Positions 37,402-50,500 of a stretch of DNA of 64,000 nucleotides are shown here, piece after piece. Origin of the DNA: Paragorgia papillata (Eukaryota; Cnidaria; Anthozoa; Scleralcyonacea; Coralliidae); the NCBI GenBank assembly GCA_035771165.1, contig JAWNZC010000467.1, positions 589,001 through 653,000 of the forward strand. The letters run 5' to 3'. Below the pieces are notes generated by a model. That model made no database searches. It saw only the letters and a program-made list of their open reading frames with translations, and was not told where the DNA came from. Position 1 is the stretch's first letter. The number at the start of each line of letters is the position of its first letter. The translations under genes were made by a program, and so were the position numbers.

Positions 37402-37524
37402 TTAGAGACTGGTCTCCCAATAGCCATAATCAAGATCCTCCAATTTGATTTGGTTGGAAATCTCTAATGCTGTTGGTCTGCTTTTACGATCTTCGATGAA
37501 ACAAGAATCCATCACATCATTTAA
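37402..37524 (-). CDS. LGR-pseudokinase gene, last exon
   Basis: Acceptor ctctcaaatctag, phase 0, 40 codons then TAA. It reads 'LNDVMDSCFIEDRKSRPTAL', equivalent to 'LxxLMxxCWxxDPxxRPTxxEI' of kinase subdomain XI, and ends 'GYWETSL'. The E-T-S-L end fits a class I PDZ-binding motif. The content and phase match the preceding exon exactly. Confidence 0.83.
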   Translation of the reverse strand, partial: LNDVMDSCFIEDRKSRPTALEISNQIKLEDLDYGYWETSL

Positions 37525-37806
37525 CTAGATTTGAGAGAAAAAATCTATTTAGTTTATACATATACATATACAAGCTTCAACCAAAATACAGTACAGGATA
37601 ATACAGGATGCAGTGGGGAAGGACTAGAAAGGAGCATGAGAACCATTTGTGCTAATCCACCCAAAAGTTACTTACAAACACTTATAAAAAGAGAAGAAAA
37701 ACTTACAAAAAAAAAATACATTGTTTGTATTATTCATCAATTAATTAACCAATTAATCAATCAGTTAACCAGTTAAGCAACCAACCAATCAATTAATCAA
37801 TTGACT

Positions 37807-37861
<55 letters not shown>

Positions 37862-38974
37862 TAATCAATTAACTAATTAATTAACTAATCAATCCAGTAA
37901 TGAAATGTAATGTAATGTAATGCAATGTAATGTAATGTAATTTAATTTTAATTAATTTTTTTAATTTAATCCATTTCACTGCAAGTATAAACATAATAGA
38001 TAAATAAAAGTATGAACTACAAAAAAAATATTAAGGAATAATTACATCAAATAGACAAAACTACAAAGGATACAGTGGGGAAGGACTAGAAAGGAAACAT
38101 GAGAACCATACGTGCTAATCCACCCAAAAGTTACTTACAAACACTTATAAAAAGAGAAAAAATATTTACTAAAACAATACATTGTTTGTATTATTCATCA
38201 ATTAATTAACCAATTAATCAATCAGTTAACCAGTTAAGCAACCAACCGATCAATTAATCAATTAACTCATCAATTAACTAATCAATCGATCGGTCGGTCG
38301 GTCGGTCGGTCTGCCTGCCTGCCTTCCACGATCGGAAATCGCATAAAAAATTGGCCACTTTCATGGTGCAGTTCACAGTCCACGTGCATGCTGGCTCAAG
38401 TGAGTTGTCGGCTGATAGTTGAGAGCTTTATTCACCCTCCATAGTTGATTGGATTTGTTTTATGTCAACTCGTCACTTCGTCAGTCGTCAACGGTATACT
38501 TTCCACGACTGATTCAAACTTTAAAATCCGTTTTAAAGGCCAATTGGGTACACAAATCTGCCAAAAAAACAACCCGACTTCCTTTGGGGGTAGTTAATGG
38601 CCAACCAACAACAGATTTTAGTCATTTTACATGGAAGTTTACGATACTATATCGCACCATGTTCTTCGTCTACTTTTTCCGCCATATTGATTTGCTTGAT
38701 ATCCTACAATATCCCTAGTATCCTCTTCAATGGATCCATTATTGTCCTTTATCTTCCTAATTTTATCGTATGAACCCACACGTACCACAACGCTCCTTCG
38801 CTCCTCGTTCATCTCGCGCCCGCCTCGCTTGGTCTCGCGTGTTTTGATGACGTTTACACGCAAGAGATATTCGTTCTACGCATGCGTAGTTAGTACGGGT
38901 CAGCCCGTATTTCGAGAGTTTCGACAGCCGCAATTTCCGATCGTGTTGCCTGCCTGCCTGTCTGCCTGCCTGCC

Positions 38975-39049
<75 letters not shown>

Positions 39050-39088
39050 GCCTGTCTGTCTGTCTGTCTGCCTGCCTGCCTGCCTGCC

Positions 39089-39174
<86 letters not shown>

Positions 39175-39249
39175 GGTCTGGTTGCTGGCTGTTCGTTCGT
39201 TCGTTCGTTCGTTCGTTCGTTCGTTCGCTCGTTCGTTCGCTCGCTCGCT

Positions 39250-39280
<31 letters not shown>

Positions 39281-42200
39281 TCGTTCGTTTGTTTGTTTGT
39301 TTGTTTGTTTGTTTGTTTGGTTGGTTGTTTGGTTGGTTGGTTGTTTGTTTGTCTGTCTCTCGCCAGAATATCTCAAAAAATATTGCACCGATTTTCATGA
39401 AAGTTTGCGGAAGTGTTGGCAATGGACCAACGACCAACCTATTTAATTGTGGTTGAATTTAGTCAAAATTTGGATGAGAAATTAATACAAATCAGACTGA
39501 AAGATTCTCCGTGTATAAGAAATGCTTGATTGCGCTTATAATTTTGGTACGAGTGCATTCAAGCATTCTATTTATACATGCATGTGTTGGTCTCGTGAGC
39601 TAGCTGGTTAGCGGGATGGCTAATAATTACATCTCTGATAACCCGTTGGCGGAGGTATATGCAGTCCCTGACTGCCCTCTAGTTAGTTTTGCTTTTCTCT
39701 TCCAATAGAATATTTTACTTGAGTAGGATATACAACTGTGGGTTACCAGTAACACGTCGTTCGCCGAGCTCGTCAAGCTTGGTTTAGATTTTATTGGCTT
39801 GAACTTAAGCAGAACATAAAATCACATCTTCGTGTTTTTGGTGTTGAACACTATATTGAAAAATCGACTGTATTTTTTTTTTGTTATTTTATGTTCACTC
39901 GAGAGGCAAAATACTACACCTTTTGGTAACTAGTACTGTATTTCACACTAACAAAAGTACACCTACGGATGTATGATATACCTTACGAACAAGCCCTAAC
40001 AAGATCAGGACTTTCTAGCCTTCAACAACGCAGATCTGAACTTTGTTCCTCGTTCTTTAACAAGATTCTGACTCAGCCGAACGGACAGTTACATCAACTT
40101 TTACCGTATAAAGACAGTAATTTATCTGTGAATCTTAGGAAAAGAACATGCTTTTAAAAATACCGCGTTGCCAAACTAATCGTTTTAACAACACATTTAT
40201 TAATGCTAGTGCTATACCAATTACAATAAAGCAATTGTTTAATCATAGTTAAGATTTATAATATTATAGTTTTAATTATAGTTAATGTATATTTTTAGGA
40301 CTAGTTATTTTGGCTGTAATATTAGAGATTTCAAATGATGTAAACCTCAACAATTCAGTTCATACTGTAATCAAGGTGATTTTAAGAAACATATCTATCT
40401 ATATCTACCGACACTTCTTAAATTATGTATTTATAACTATAAAAAAGTGCCGTTTGAAAATTCAATAATACTTAATGCTCACCAATCGAAGAGTGGCCCG
40501 TTCAAAATATGCGGTGTCAAGCAGCATCTGTAAAATGTATCCAAAAGCTTCCACATCATTTGAGAGTTCTTCCATGTCTTGGTGGTTCTCGCCGCCCTGT
40601 TCTACATCGCCATCCTCATCGGATGATGTCACAAACTTTGCGGCAGAAAGTCCTCCAAGAATAGCTGTGATCTGCGAAGTCTAGTGAAACAAAAGAGTTT
40701 TGTCTAATATATAATGCAAACTTTCAATTCGGTTTCATGGACACTCAAGAAAAAATAGTATATTTTAGCAATTTCAAAGATTATCTTTGTAGTACTCGCG
40801 CTGCACTAGTATCGCAAGGTCGCGAGTTTGATTCCTAGCTGGAAGGCGTTGGGGTTGCAATTTTTGCAACTGTTCTTGGTTTATTCTTAAAATGTGCATA
40901 TTCTCACTCCCGAGATTCTAGTTAAAAAAACCTTGACAAAATGTAGTTTAATTGAGTGAAATGCCAACTGTTACTTATAATAAGTAATAGCATAACATAT
41001 AGGTTGAATAGTGACTAAATGTACCCGAAAACTAAACCTCCCGAGGCTTGAGGGACATTTAATTACTAATCAACCAATATGTTATGCTATCACTTTGTAA
41101 TATTACGGTTACCGAGGAAGAAGGAGAGTAAAAGTCCCGAGGGCGAAGCCCGAGGGAATGTATCTGGCATAAAACCGACATCCAAACGTGGCCATGATCT
41201 ATCGGTAACTATCTTTACTTGAAATGCAATAGCCATTTATATATCTATATATCTATATATCTGTAAATATATTACAAGCGCTTTTAACTAACAAAACATG
41301 TATATGATCGGTTGAAAGGTTACCATTGACCTAATGCTAATTCACGCACATAAACTAATATTAGATAGTTGTCTATAAAAAGAACAACAGTGTAAAGACA
41401 TGCGCATTGATTTAGTATTAGTCCCACATTTTATGTTCCAGGCAAACTGTAATAAATTCTTGAGATAACTAACCAGTAACACAATGAAAGTTTGCCTTTC
41501 GTTTAGGGCGCTGCCGCTACAAGCGGGTTCAGCGAACCTACTTGGAGATAGGCAAAGACTTGTCTCCACTTCTCGATTGGGGGCGCTACACTCCAGTGTA
41601 CTCTACTCGAAATGTTTTAGGCAAGGTCCCGTTGCATTGGGCAATGATATTGCCTATTGTAAATCACGGGAATCGTACCTCGTGTATAAACATTAGGTAT
41701 GATTAGTTACTAATCGTACCTGATGCATAAAGGTTATAGGTATGATTAGTTACTAATCGTACCTCATCTTTATGCATCGGGTTATTTCGATATTAAATGT
41801 GCGTGTGGAAACAATGAAAACCGAGGTGGCCGTGATATTACAACTATAATAAAACCGAAAACATGAAGTCGATGAAGAACAGACTAAATTGCCATTGAGA
41901 AATAGATAATTAAAGCGGTAACGGGAAAAATATCCATGCACAAATACATTATTATAAACTTTTGACGACAGAAGAAATAGAACTGATCTTTAGTAGACGT
42001 TCGTCAAGCTAAAATAATTCGAAAATGTTTCTAAGCCCCTTACAAGAATAGAACTCGCAACCTTCTAATAACCGTAGTTAGACGGCCCTAACAGTTGAGC
42101 TACTGAGAGTAGGAGAGCTAATCTAGTCACACGTCCTTTAATTTATAAGCGACAGCGTTTGCACGTAAAGCGTTTATGTCGTAAAGATTTAGTGCATGTG

Positions 42201-45200
42201 ACACGTTTTCAAGGTTTGTGTAATGTAACAAGATGTGACACGTTTTCAAGGTTTGTGTAATGTAACAAGCATTTTTTATAGGTAAAATTACAATACACTA
42301 AACTAGCATATATTACACATGAGTAAGTTTATCCTTCGTTTATGTAAATTGCAAATACTATTGGCTTTGCTATGTCCCTTTACATCACAATTACGACTGT
42401 TACCTTACCATACTATTACCATAATCATACATGACCGTCACCATGACCATGACCATAACCATGACCATAACCATGACCATGACCATGACCATGACCATGA
42501 CCATGACCGTGACCATGACCATGACAAATGACCATCACGGCGACCATGACCAGTGAGTAGTGGTGTAGTGGATGTCAATTTGTTTACTGAAATTTTAAAC
42601 AAATGATTGTTTAATATTATCAATTATCTCTGTTTTTTGTATATTTTGGGCGCCCAACTTCATCAGTTCTTTGGTTTGGACCTTTATAGCCTGTTATCCA
42701 AGTTTTATCCATATCTGAACAGAATTTTTGAATTACTCATGAATTTGATTTGACCGTTTGTCTTAGCCTGTTTGTTGTCTCGTCGCCTAGCAACCATGAA
42801 TTTTTGAATTTCCGGCTCTTAATAGGACGTCTCCCTTGGGCCAAGTTTTAAATCATATTGATCGCTTGGATCAGTTCTACCACTCGTTCTTTTCTCGTAG
42901 TTTCCAGTTTACTGGTTTTTTAATTATCGTCAACTTTGTTCCGTGCCGTGCCGTTATTAATAATTATTCTTAACTCAACTTTACTGGCTGGTGTATTTTC
43001 ATCTATATTCGGTCCTTTTAAGTTTCCAAGCAGCTTTTATTGATATCAAGTTCATCGCTTGACTTTTCTCTACATTTTGAGCAAATTTTGAAAGTAACTG
43101 TGCTATTGGTTTGGCTTTTATCCGGATTTTCAGTTCGTGGCGTATTTGTGGATTTCCTTTTTTTATGACTTGTCAAAATTTGGTTCCTGACAATTCAACT
43201 TTCAGCCGGGGTTTCCCCTTAATCATGGAGGTTGGACATCAAATTACGAGCTCCTGTCTTATATGAAATTTACTCACGTATCTTATCATCGTGGTCAGCG
43301 CTAAGCAGTGTAGAGTTGACCCTGATTGTTGTAGAAACCAACTTACAGAGTTCTATTGCTCTAACCGACTTACTACCCAGAAAATCCTCGTTCATTTATA
43401 ACACTTCAAAGCTTCACTGACACCGACTTCATTGGCAAGTATTGCTCTTGGCCAAACGTTAACTCTTCTAATATGGCAACGTCTAATTGTCGCTTACAGC
43501 CTAGTTTAACTGCTGGAGACGTGGAACTAAATCCAGGACCAACATCTTAGGGTTCTTTAAAATGTATCTCACTCAACGTCAGAAGCTTGAAGTCAACAAT
43601 GCAAATCCGCGTGAACCGCCCTAAATGGTATGCAATTTTTTGGCCCTGTTCAGACTCACTTGTTCACATTCACGGCGCCCTGGATCTGATAAGCGTGCAC
43701 ACAGAAAGCTTTTCATTGCTTTTGTAGCTATTTTGTGGCTTTGAGGCTTCGAATTACAAGGAATATTGAGTAAAAAGCGTGGGCACCACTTTGGGCACTT
43801 CGGCACTATGAAAACGTGTTCACATTAGTATCCGTATCCGGGCACTACCTCAACGCACGGTGCCCTGTTTTGATTAGTTTGAGTTGGGCACCGCGAAAAG
43901 TCGTGTTGACACTAGTGCCCGGGCACCTAGTCTGAACAGGGGGGAAGTTTTCAAAAAGTGATTTACGACGAAGATCCCGATGTCGTATGTGTTAACGAAA
44001 CGTGGCTAAATCAATATTTTTCTGATGCCGAGATTCTACATTCGGATTATACTATTTACTGGAAGGAAAGAACCGATCGCCGCGCTGGTGGTGTGCTAAT
44101 TTAGGGCTAATTTTTAGGGGTGTTGGTGGCACAGTGGTTAGCGCACGTGCCTTTCACCTCTGCGACCCGGGTTCAATTCCTGCTCTCAGCAGTTATCTGA
44201 TTAAAATTTCACCTTGGCCGCATGTGAGAAGAGTGCTTCCAGTTTGACTCTACCAAACATCGCAGGTTTCCTCCGGGTACTCCGGTTTCCTCCTGTAGAA
44301 ACACTGGACCAATGAGGGATGGCCCTTACTGGACCTCTAGGGAGAACAGTTATCTATTAACTGATAGAGCTATCCAGTATAAATAAGATTAGTTTAGTTT
44401 TAGTTTTAGTTTAGTCTAATTAGGGACCTTAAGATCTACGACGGCAACTTCGAGGACGACGTCCTTCAAACAAAAGCATTCTTCTTGCAAAACAAAGATA
44501 ATGAACAATTTCTAGTCCCAAGAGTAATCTGAGCACCGTCCTCGCTCTGTATACAACGCAACTCAGAGGATTTTCACGTCTTCAGGACGACGTTGACTCT
44601 TGATGTGATGAGAACTGTTGTCTGAGATTGCCTGAGCACAGACACTGCAATCGTTTTAACACTTTGAAAATTATAAAACGAGCTTCAAGTATTGAATGCA
44701 GTAGTCAGTTAACCGCGACTTCTTTTTAATGCTAAAATTTGAATATTGTTTTTTAACCGTCGTCGTCGTCCGAGCATCGTAAGGTCCCTATATTGTCATC
44801 AAAACCACGTCATTCAAAACAATCAAAGAGTTCTCCCTTGAATCTGACTTAGAAATTGTGTCGGCTGTTCTAACTACCTATTATAACAAAATTATACTCC
44901 TGTGTTCCCGATACAGGACACCAAATGCCGACGTAACTTGTATGGACCAGTTCAATATTTTTCTTGGAGAAATTCGCCACCAGTACCATAACTCTGCTAA
45001 TTTCAGCTAGAGACTTTAATTTGCCCAATATTCAATGGAAGTCATTGGAAAACACCACAGGAACAAAAGAGACCGTATTTATAAATCTATTTAATGACCA
45101 TTTCATCACAACTTAACACTAACGTCACCCGAGGGAATAACGTACTGGATCTTGTGATTACCACTATGACTGATCAAGTGCAACTAACTGAAGTGTCAAC

Positions 45201-47552
45201 TCCTGAAGAAACCGGAATATTTACGGATCATAGTAAAGTCTTATACGAGTTTGCCTCTATTATCAAAGCAAACCTTATGAACAATCAAAAACGGCCCTGG
45301 TCCATTTTGAAACTAAATTCTAAATTACGGAATATTCCTGAACTAATATCGATGGCGACTGGTAGTGATGATCAATCTAGGAACTTAGCTGATAATTCAT
45401 CATGCATAGCAAATCTGTATGAACAGATTTGCTATGCATGATGAATACATGATGTTAGAGAAACGGCGTCCTCGCCGGCATGTCGGCGTCAGACCATAAA
45501 AAATTCGTAGGTCGGCGGCACCGCAGGAACGTTGAAAGTTGAACCAAATTCAACTTTTCTAGTGCCGCCGTCGGTGTTACTGCGGCACCGGCGGCATACC
45601 GGCGCAATCTGTTCCCATTAAAAGTTTCTTGTCGGCATTAGGTCGCAGGCTAAGTTGCTGGCAGGACGCCGACAAACCGGCGGCTCTTGCGGCTATATGG
45701 AAACCAAGCTTAACGTTTCCGTGTTCTTCAACTTACAAAGAAAGCTTACAATTATTAAATCTGCTTCCTATCTCTACTGGCATGAGTACCAAGATTCAGG
45801 CTTCTTTTTCAAAGTGATCAATGACCTAACTGCTGTTGATAAAATTGTGATACCAGAGATCCGTCCAGTTGGATCCGCTCAATCCTCTAGGAACCCAACA
45901 ATACCGAAATTTCGCATCCAAAAATGCAAAACTACAACATTTCAACCCGTCGTTTATCAACCGAACATCTAGAATTTGGAACTCATTAACTGATGAACTT
46001 AACTTATCTGTAACTTTAACATTGTCTTCTTTTAAATTGATAGTTTCTAATTATTACTTTACTTCATTAGCTAATTCTTAAGTATTAGATGACCCACGAA
46101 CATGGAAAACAATTTTTCCTAAATGTAATCAACCTCGCTCTCGCTCCTTTCCATTATATTTGCTGCTATTAATCAGTCAGCATTATTTTTGTATTTATTT
46201 TTAAATTGTATATAATCTGGGCCTTATGCTGTTGCCGTAACCTGCTACGATGTCGAGTGTGTTGCTAATTTTCTTTGTGTGTTGGCCGGAAAGTTAATAA
46301 AAAATAAATAAAAAAATAAAAAATAAATTTAACATAGTGCATGCAGGAAAACTTGAAGATTTCTAATGATTTGAGTAGTCTTTTTCAATTAGTGGGGTAA
46401 AGAAGCAAAGCGTGTTAAACAAACCAAATATACGAGCAGTAAATAGACCGTAAAGAGACGTTAATGTTGTAGGGACAATCAAGTTGAACATTTTTCATGT
46501 ATATTTAATAATAATATACTAATATAAGTAATAGCATATGGTGTCTGTGCAATTTGCAAGACTAAGTACATGTGGTGCGTTTGAGAGCTTGGTGTAATGT
46601 AACAAACGTCTGTTACTACTCTTAAACTCACTCATGGATGATTATTTTAGTTGTATTTGAAAGCTTGCCATTTGTTATTTATTTTACACTTTTAAATAGT
46701 TTTACACTTACAACAAACGAAACAATGACCATACCTTCATATTGTCTGCGATCAAAATATTCTCAGGAAGGAGCGCATTATGAACGATCTGCTTTGAAGA
46801 AAGGTAGCTGATAGCGTCTATTAGATCTTTTGCAATTGTGACCACCATGTTTCCAGTAAGATTGTAGTCATTTTTTTCAAGGAACTCAGGAAGCGTTTGC
46901 GTTGATGGAAGTTCGTAAACTATCAGACTTGAAAATGCAATAGAAACAAAATATTAAAAAGCAATATTTTGAAATCTCTCCAACAGCATGCAATCAAATC
47001 CACTTTCTAACGCCTTTTCAAACAGATGTTTCGATCAACGGTTTTCTAATCGGTTTTCTAACGTTTTTCTAATAGGTTTCTAACTTCAGCAATGGATATT
47101 GGTGGTAGAAACTTGTAAATTTACGGTAAAAAAGTTATATATTTAACTATAACGCAAAATATAGACATACAAGTCATCATATTCCAGCTCTTCTTTTGAT
47201 GTTCCTGGCAACTCTGGATCCCTTATACAACTTGTCTTGTCAGCTGAGAGGAACGGAATTAAACAATGTAGTATGTCAAACATTTTGGACCCAAATTTTG
47301 ATATAAACCCATGTCGGCAATATAACGCAAAAAAACTCTATTTTACCTTCGCCACTCCACAAGAAAGACAAGACGTTGCGATGTCCACCATCTGAGCATA
47401 ACGAGGAGAGAATAATTGTCGTATTTCTCCAAGCCTTCTCGTCATCATTTTTATAAACGTCAACCAGACGCAATTCTTCCTCTCCCTTGACTTCTTGTAG
47501 TGCAGCAAATGACTTCTAAAAACGAAAACAATTTATATGATGTTAAACAATT

Positions 47553-47586
<34 letters not shown>

Positions 47587-50500
47587 TTCCCTCCTTCCTT
47601 CCTCCCTCCCTCCCTCCCTCCCTCCCTCCCTCCCTCCCTCCCTCCCTCCCTCCCTCCCTCCCTCCCTCCCTCCCTGATATTTAACAATTATACCATGAGC
47701 TCGAGTCGTATATGAGCTCATAGCCAACGAGGCGCTTTGTTTTATTATATAGCCAAGCACTGTACAAGAGACAAAATTATAGCGAAATTTAATGTTTCAA
47801 ACGACAAACTTCCGGCATAGGCAACTAATACTTCCGCCATGCGTAATGATGCATTCACATAGAGTTTCTCGCAGGCTGCAGAGCTGTTCGGTAAACAGCT
47901 TCGAAATGTTGTATAAATGTTGCTCGAGAGGCAAAAAATGTGTTAAGCAGATCAAGAAAAAAGATTAAAAGGTACCTTTATGAAGTCAAAAGGTGGGTCA
48001 GTTGTTTATATTAGCGTTGCTGTCCTGAAAAAGGTTTTGATTTCATGCAAAAATGAAACTGAAACACCTTCGGCAGCGAAACTAAATTACTTAGTTGGTT
48101 CTTTTTGAAAAAGAACATGCTTTTTACTACTCCAAATGCTTATCTAAATAAAAAAAGTCTCTTTACTGGTGATCTCCTACGAAATGTGTGTTGTAAGCTT
48201 GATTTTAACCGCGAGTTTCTTTGTTTGGCAACAAATTAATATCAACCCGCTAATTTAGTCGAGTTTTTGAAGTAAAAAGACGTAATTTTTAGGTGAATTT
48301 TACCATTTGACATGCTAAATTGTGTATTTGTTAATGTATTTTTACACAGTGTTGTTTTCTTATACATTGCTTTGAGGGTGTTGATGTTTTTCTGTATAAA
48401 AATCCGTCAATTTCAACTCTTTTCGGCAGTTTTAAAAAACATGCCGCCATCTTGTTTTTCCTCTACTAGTAGGATATGAGCTGATAGCCTAGTAGTAGGG
48501 AACCAATCAGATTACGCAAAAGCTCATATCCGATAGCATGCTATATAATAATTATAATTAGACTACGCTTCCGGTCCGATCAATCCATAGCTGATTGTCT
48601 TACCTTGATTTTTTCTTCACAACCAAACAGTTTAATGTTTTCGAGCAGTCTTATGGAATATTTCGTGTTTGAAGTCGTTTCCGCGAGTTCTTTCCTCACG
48701 GCCGGGATCAATGCTTTATTCTTAAGTTCTATCTTGCAGTGACGTTCTTGCAAAGCTCGTGGTTTTCCTGTTATGTCAGTAAAGTCAAAATTAGTACGAA
48801 AACTATATCGGCTAACTTTTGGGTTAAAAACTAATTTTCGACCACAATACAACGTAGCGTTTATTATTGTTTTTTTGAATCAATTTCAGGTTTCGTTCCT
48901 TGTAGCTCTACACATTTGACATTTCATGATATGGCGAGAGAACGACCATTAAAAATTACAAGTCGTTTACTGTGCTTCGTTTCATTCAACGTTTTTGAAG
49001 CCGAGCGGAGTATTAGCGTGAACGCTGATCCCAGCGAAGAGTATTACAGAACAAAGAAAACATCTAAGGGTAATTTGGAGGGTTTTTTTAAAGCAACGCA
49101 AAACAGGTGCGTAGTAGTGTTGTTACTTTCGAATGAACCCAATTGATATGCTAGAATAGCGCTGTATGCTATTTCTTCTATGTAAAACTCGATGTTTCCC
49201 TTGGCGCCAACCAAAAGTCTTAGGTATATAACAAAGCGCTTGTTGACTTTTCCGTCGAGAAACATCAAGTTTTACGGTCCCTCAGGCCTTGGGTCGGTAA
49301 AACTCGATGTTTCCCTCTGCGTTATTCAACAAGTGTATATTATTCACCGTTAAATAATGGACATATCGTCTTTCTAACCAACGGTTTCTAGGACGTATTG
49401 CATTGTGAATTTTCTCCGGTGTCCGCTTATATAATACAGGTTTTTAACAATACAAATTACCAAATTGGCTTTACTTTAGTGCCCCATCTGTTTCTTGGAG
49501 GTGTCCGGTGAATAGTGAGTGATTCGTTATACAGTAAATATTAAAAGGAAATTTCACGACCCGATCGAGTTAGTGTCGGTTCAATTGAGTGTGTCCGCTT
49601 AATTGAGATAATTACTTTACGTCTCGAATTTCGTATCATGTGAAAGTCAAAGTGCGCTCGCATTGCATTGAGGTCGATAGACCTGAACAAATTTAATTAA
49701 CAAGTTATATATGAAAGTATATATACTGTTTTACTTAAACTATTATAGTTCCTACCTTGCGCATTTCCACGCTGCGTTGCTGCAGCAGGTTTTGAAAAAG
49801 GCCATAGTGTAGCGATCTTATCGCGTACCATTGGAGCTGAGAATGTGTAGAGAAATGGGTTGATCGAACTGTTTATTGGCAGCACGAATACCGCAATCCA
49901 GGCATAGACTTGCTTCTTCGGGTCGTGAAAGTCTCCAGCTAAGCATAAGATGCTTATTACGATGACAGGAAACCAGCAGAAAAAATCAGTAAGGATAATA
50001 AACATCATTCTCTTGGCGATTGTTGACTCTTTGTTCGTTCGTGTCGACCCCGAAGCTCTCGCTGATTTGAGGACTGTTCGATACATCATAACGTAAGCCA
50101 CAAGCATGTAAACGAATGAGATACCGTTGAGAAAGATGAAAATAACAACAGAGTATTCCCAACCAGCTAGTCTCTTGACCGACAGTTGAAGTGGAAGACA
50201 GACCCCAGAACGACCAAACATATTCACATTCTCTTCATTATCGTAGAAGTAGTCATTGTTTAGCAAAGGAGCAACAGAAATAGCCGAGCCCAAAAGCCAT
50301 ACAAGGATCATAATTATGACTGCTTTTTTGATGGAAATGCGTTCAAAGCGCATTGAAAAGACAATGCAAACAACGCGATCAAGTGTAACCATGCATAATG
50401 TCAAGACAGACACTTCACTAGATAGTATTGAAAGAACACCGGCAAAGCTACAAAGAGTACTTCCTCGCCAAGAAACATCGTGTTTAAAGTAAACACCTCG

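Larger units (their letters stand above)
43473..46330 (+). pseudogene. CR1/STR-type LINE with N-terminal 2A-like peptide, degenerate
   Basis: ORF2 starts with ATG at 43473 and reaches a 2A-like motif 'GDVELNPGP' at 43515-43541, then a TAG at 43548. AP-endonuclease pieces follow: 'LKCISLNVRSLKS', 'VVCVNETWLNQYF', 'RDFNLPNIQWKSL' and 'NNVLDLVITTMTDQVQL'. The reverse transcriptase is missing. The C-terminus is present at 45.7-46.08 kb ('TSRIWNSLTDELN', 'SFKLIVSNYYF'), and a 3' tail ends in (AAAT)n near 46320. Two MITEs, a SINE and an unclassified GC-rich segment interrupt it. It lies in the large intron of the receptor gene, in the opposite orientation. Confidence 0.85.

Noticed and set aside
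38730..39446. Overlapping frames of 160-238 codons (TDRQ, SVCL, NERT repeats)
   Set aside because: Translations of tetranucleotide arrays on both strands.
44117..44190. Functional tRNA gene
   Set aside because: Box A and B are present, but the body continues into a typical SINE with a (GTTTTA)n tail and no tRNA cloverleaf end.
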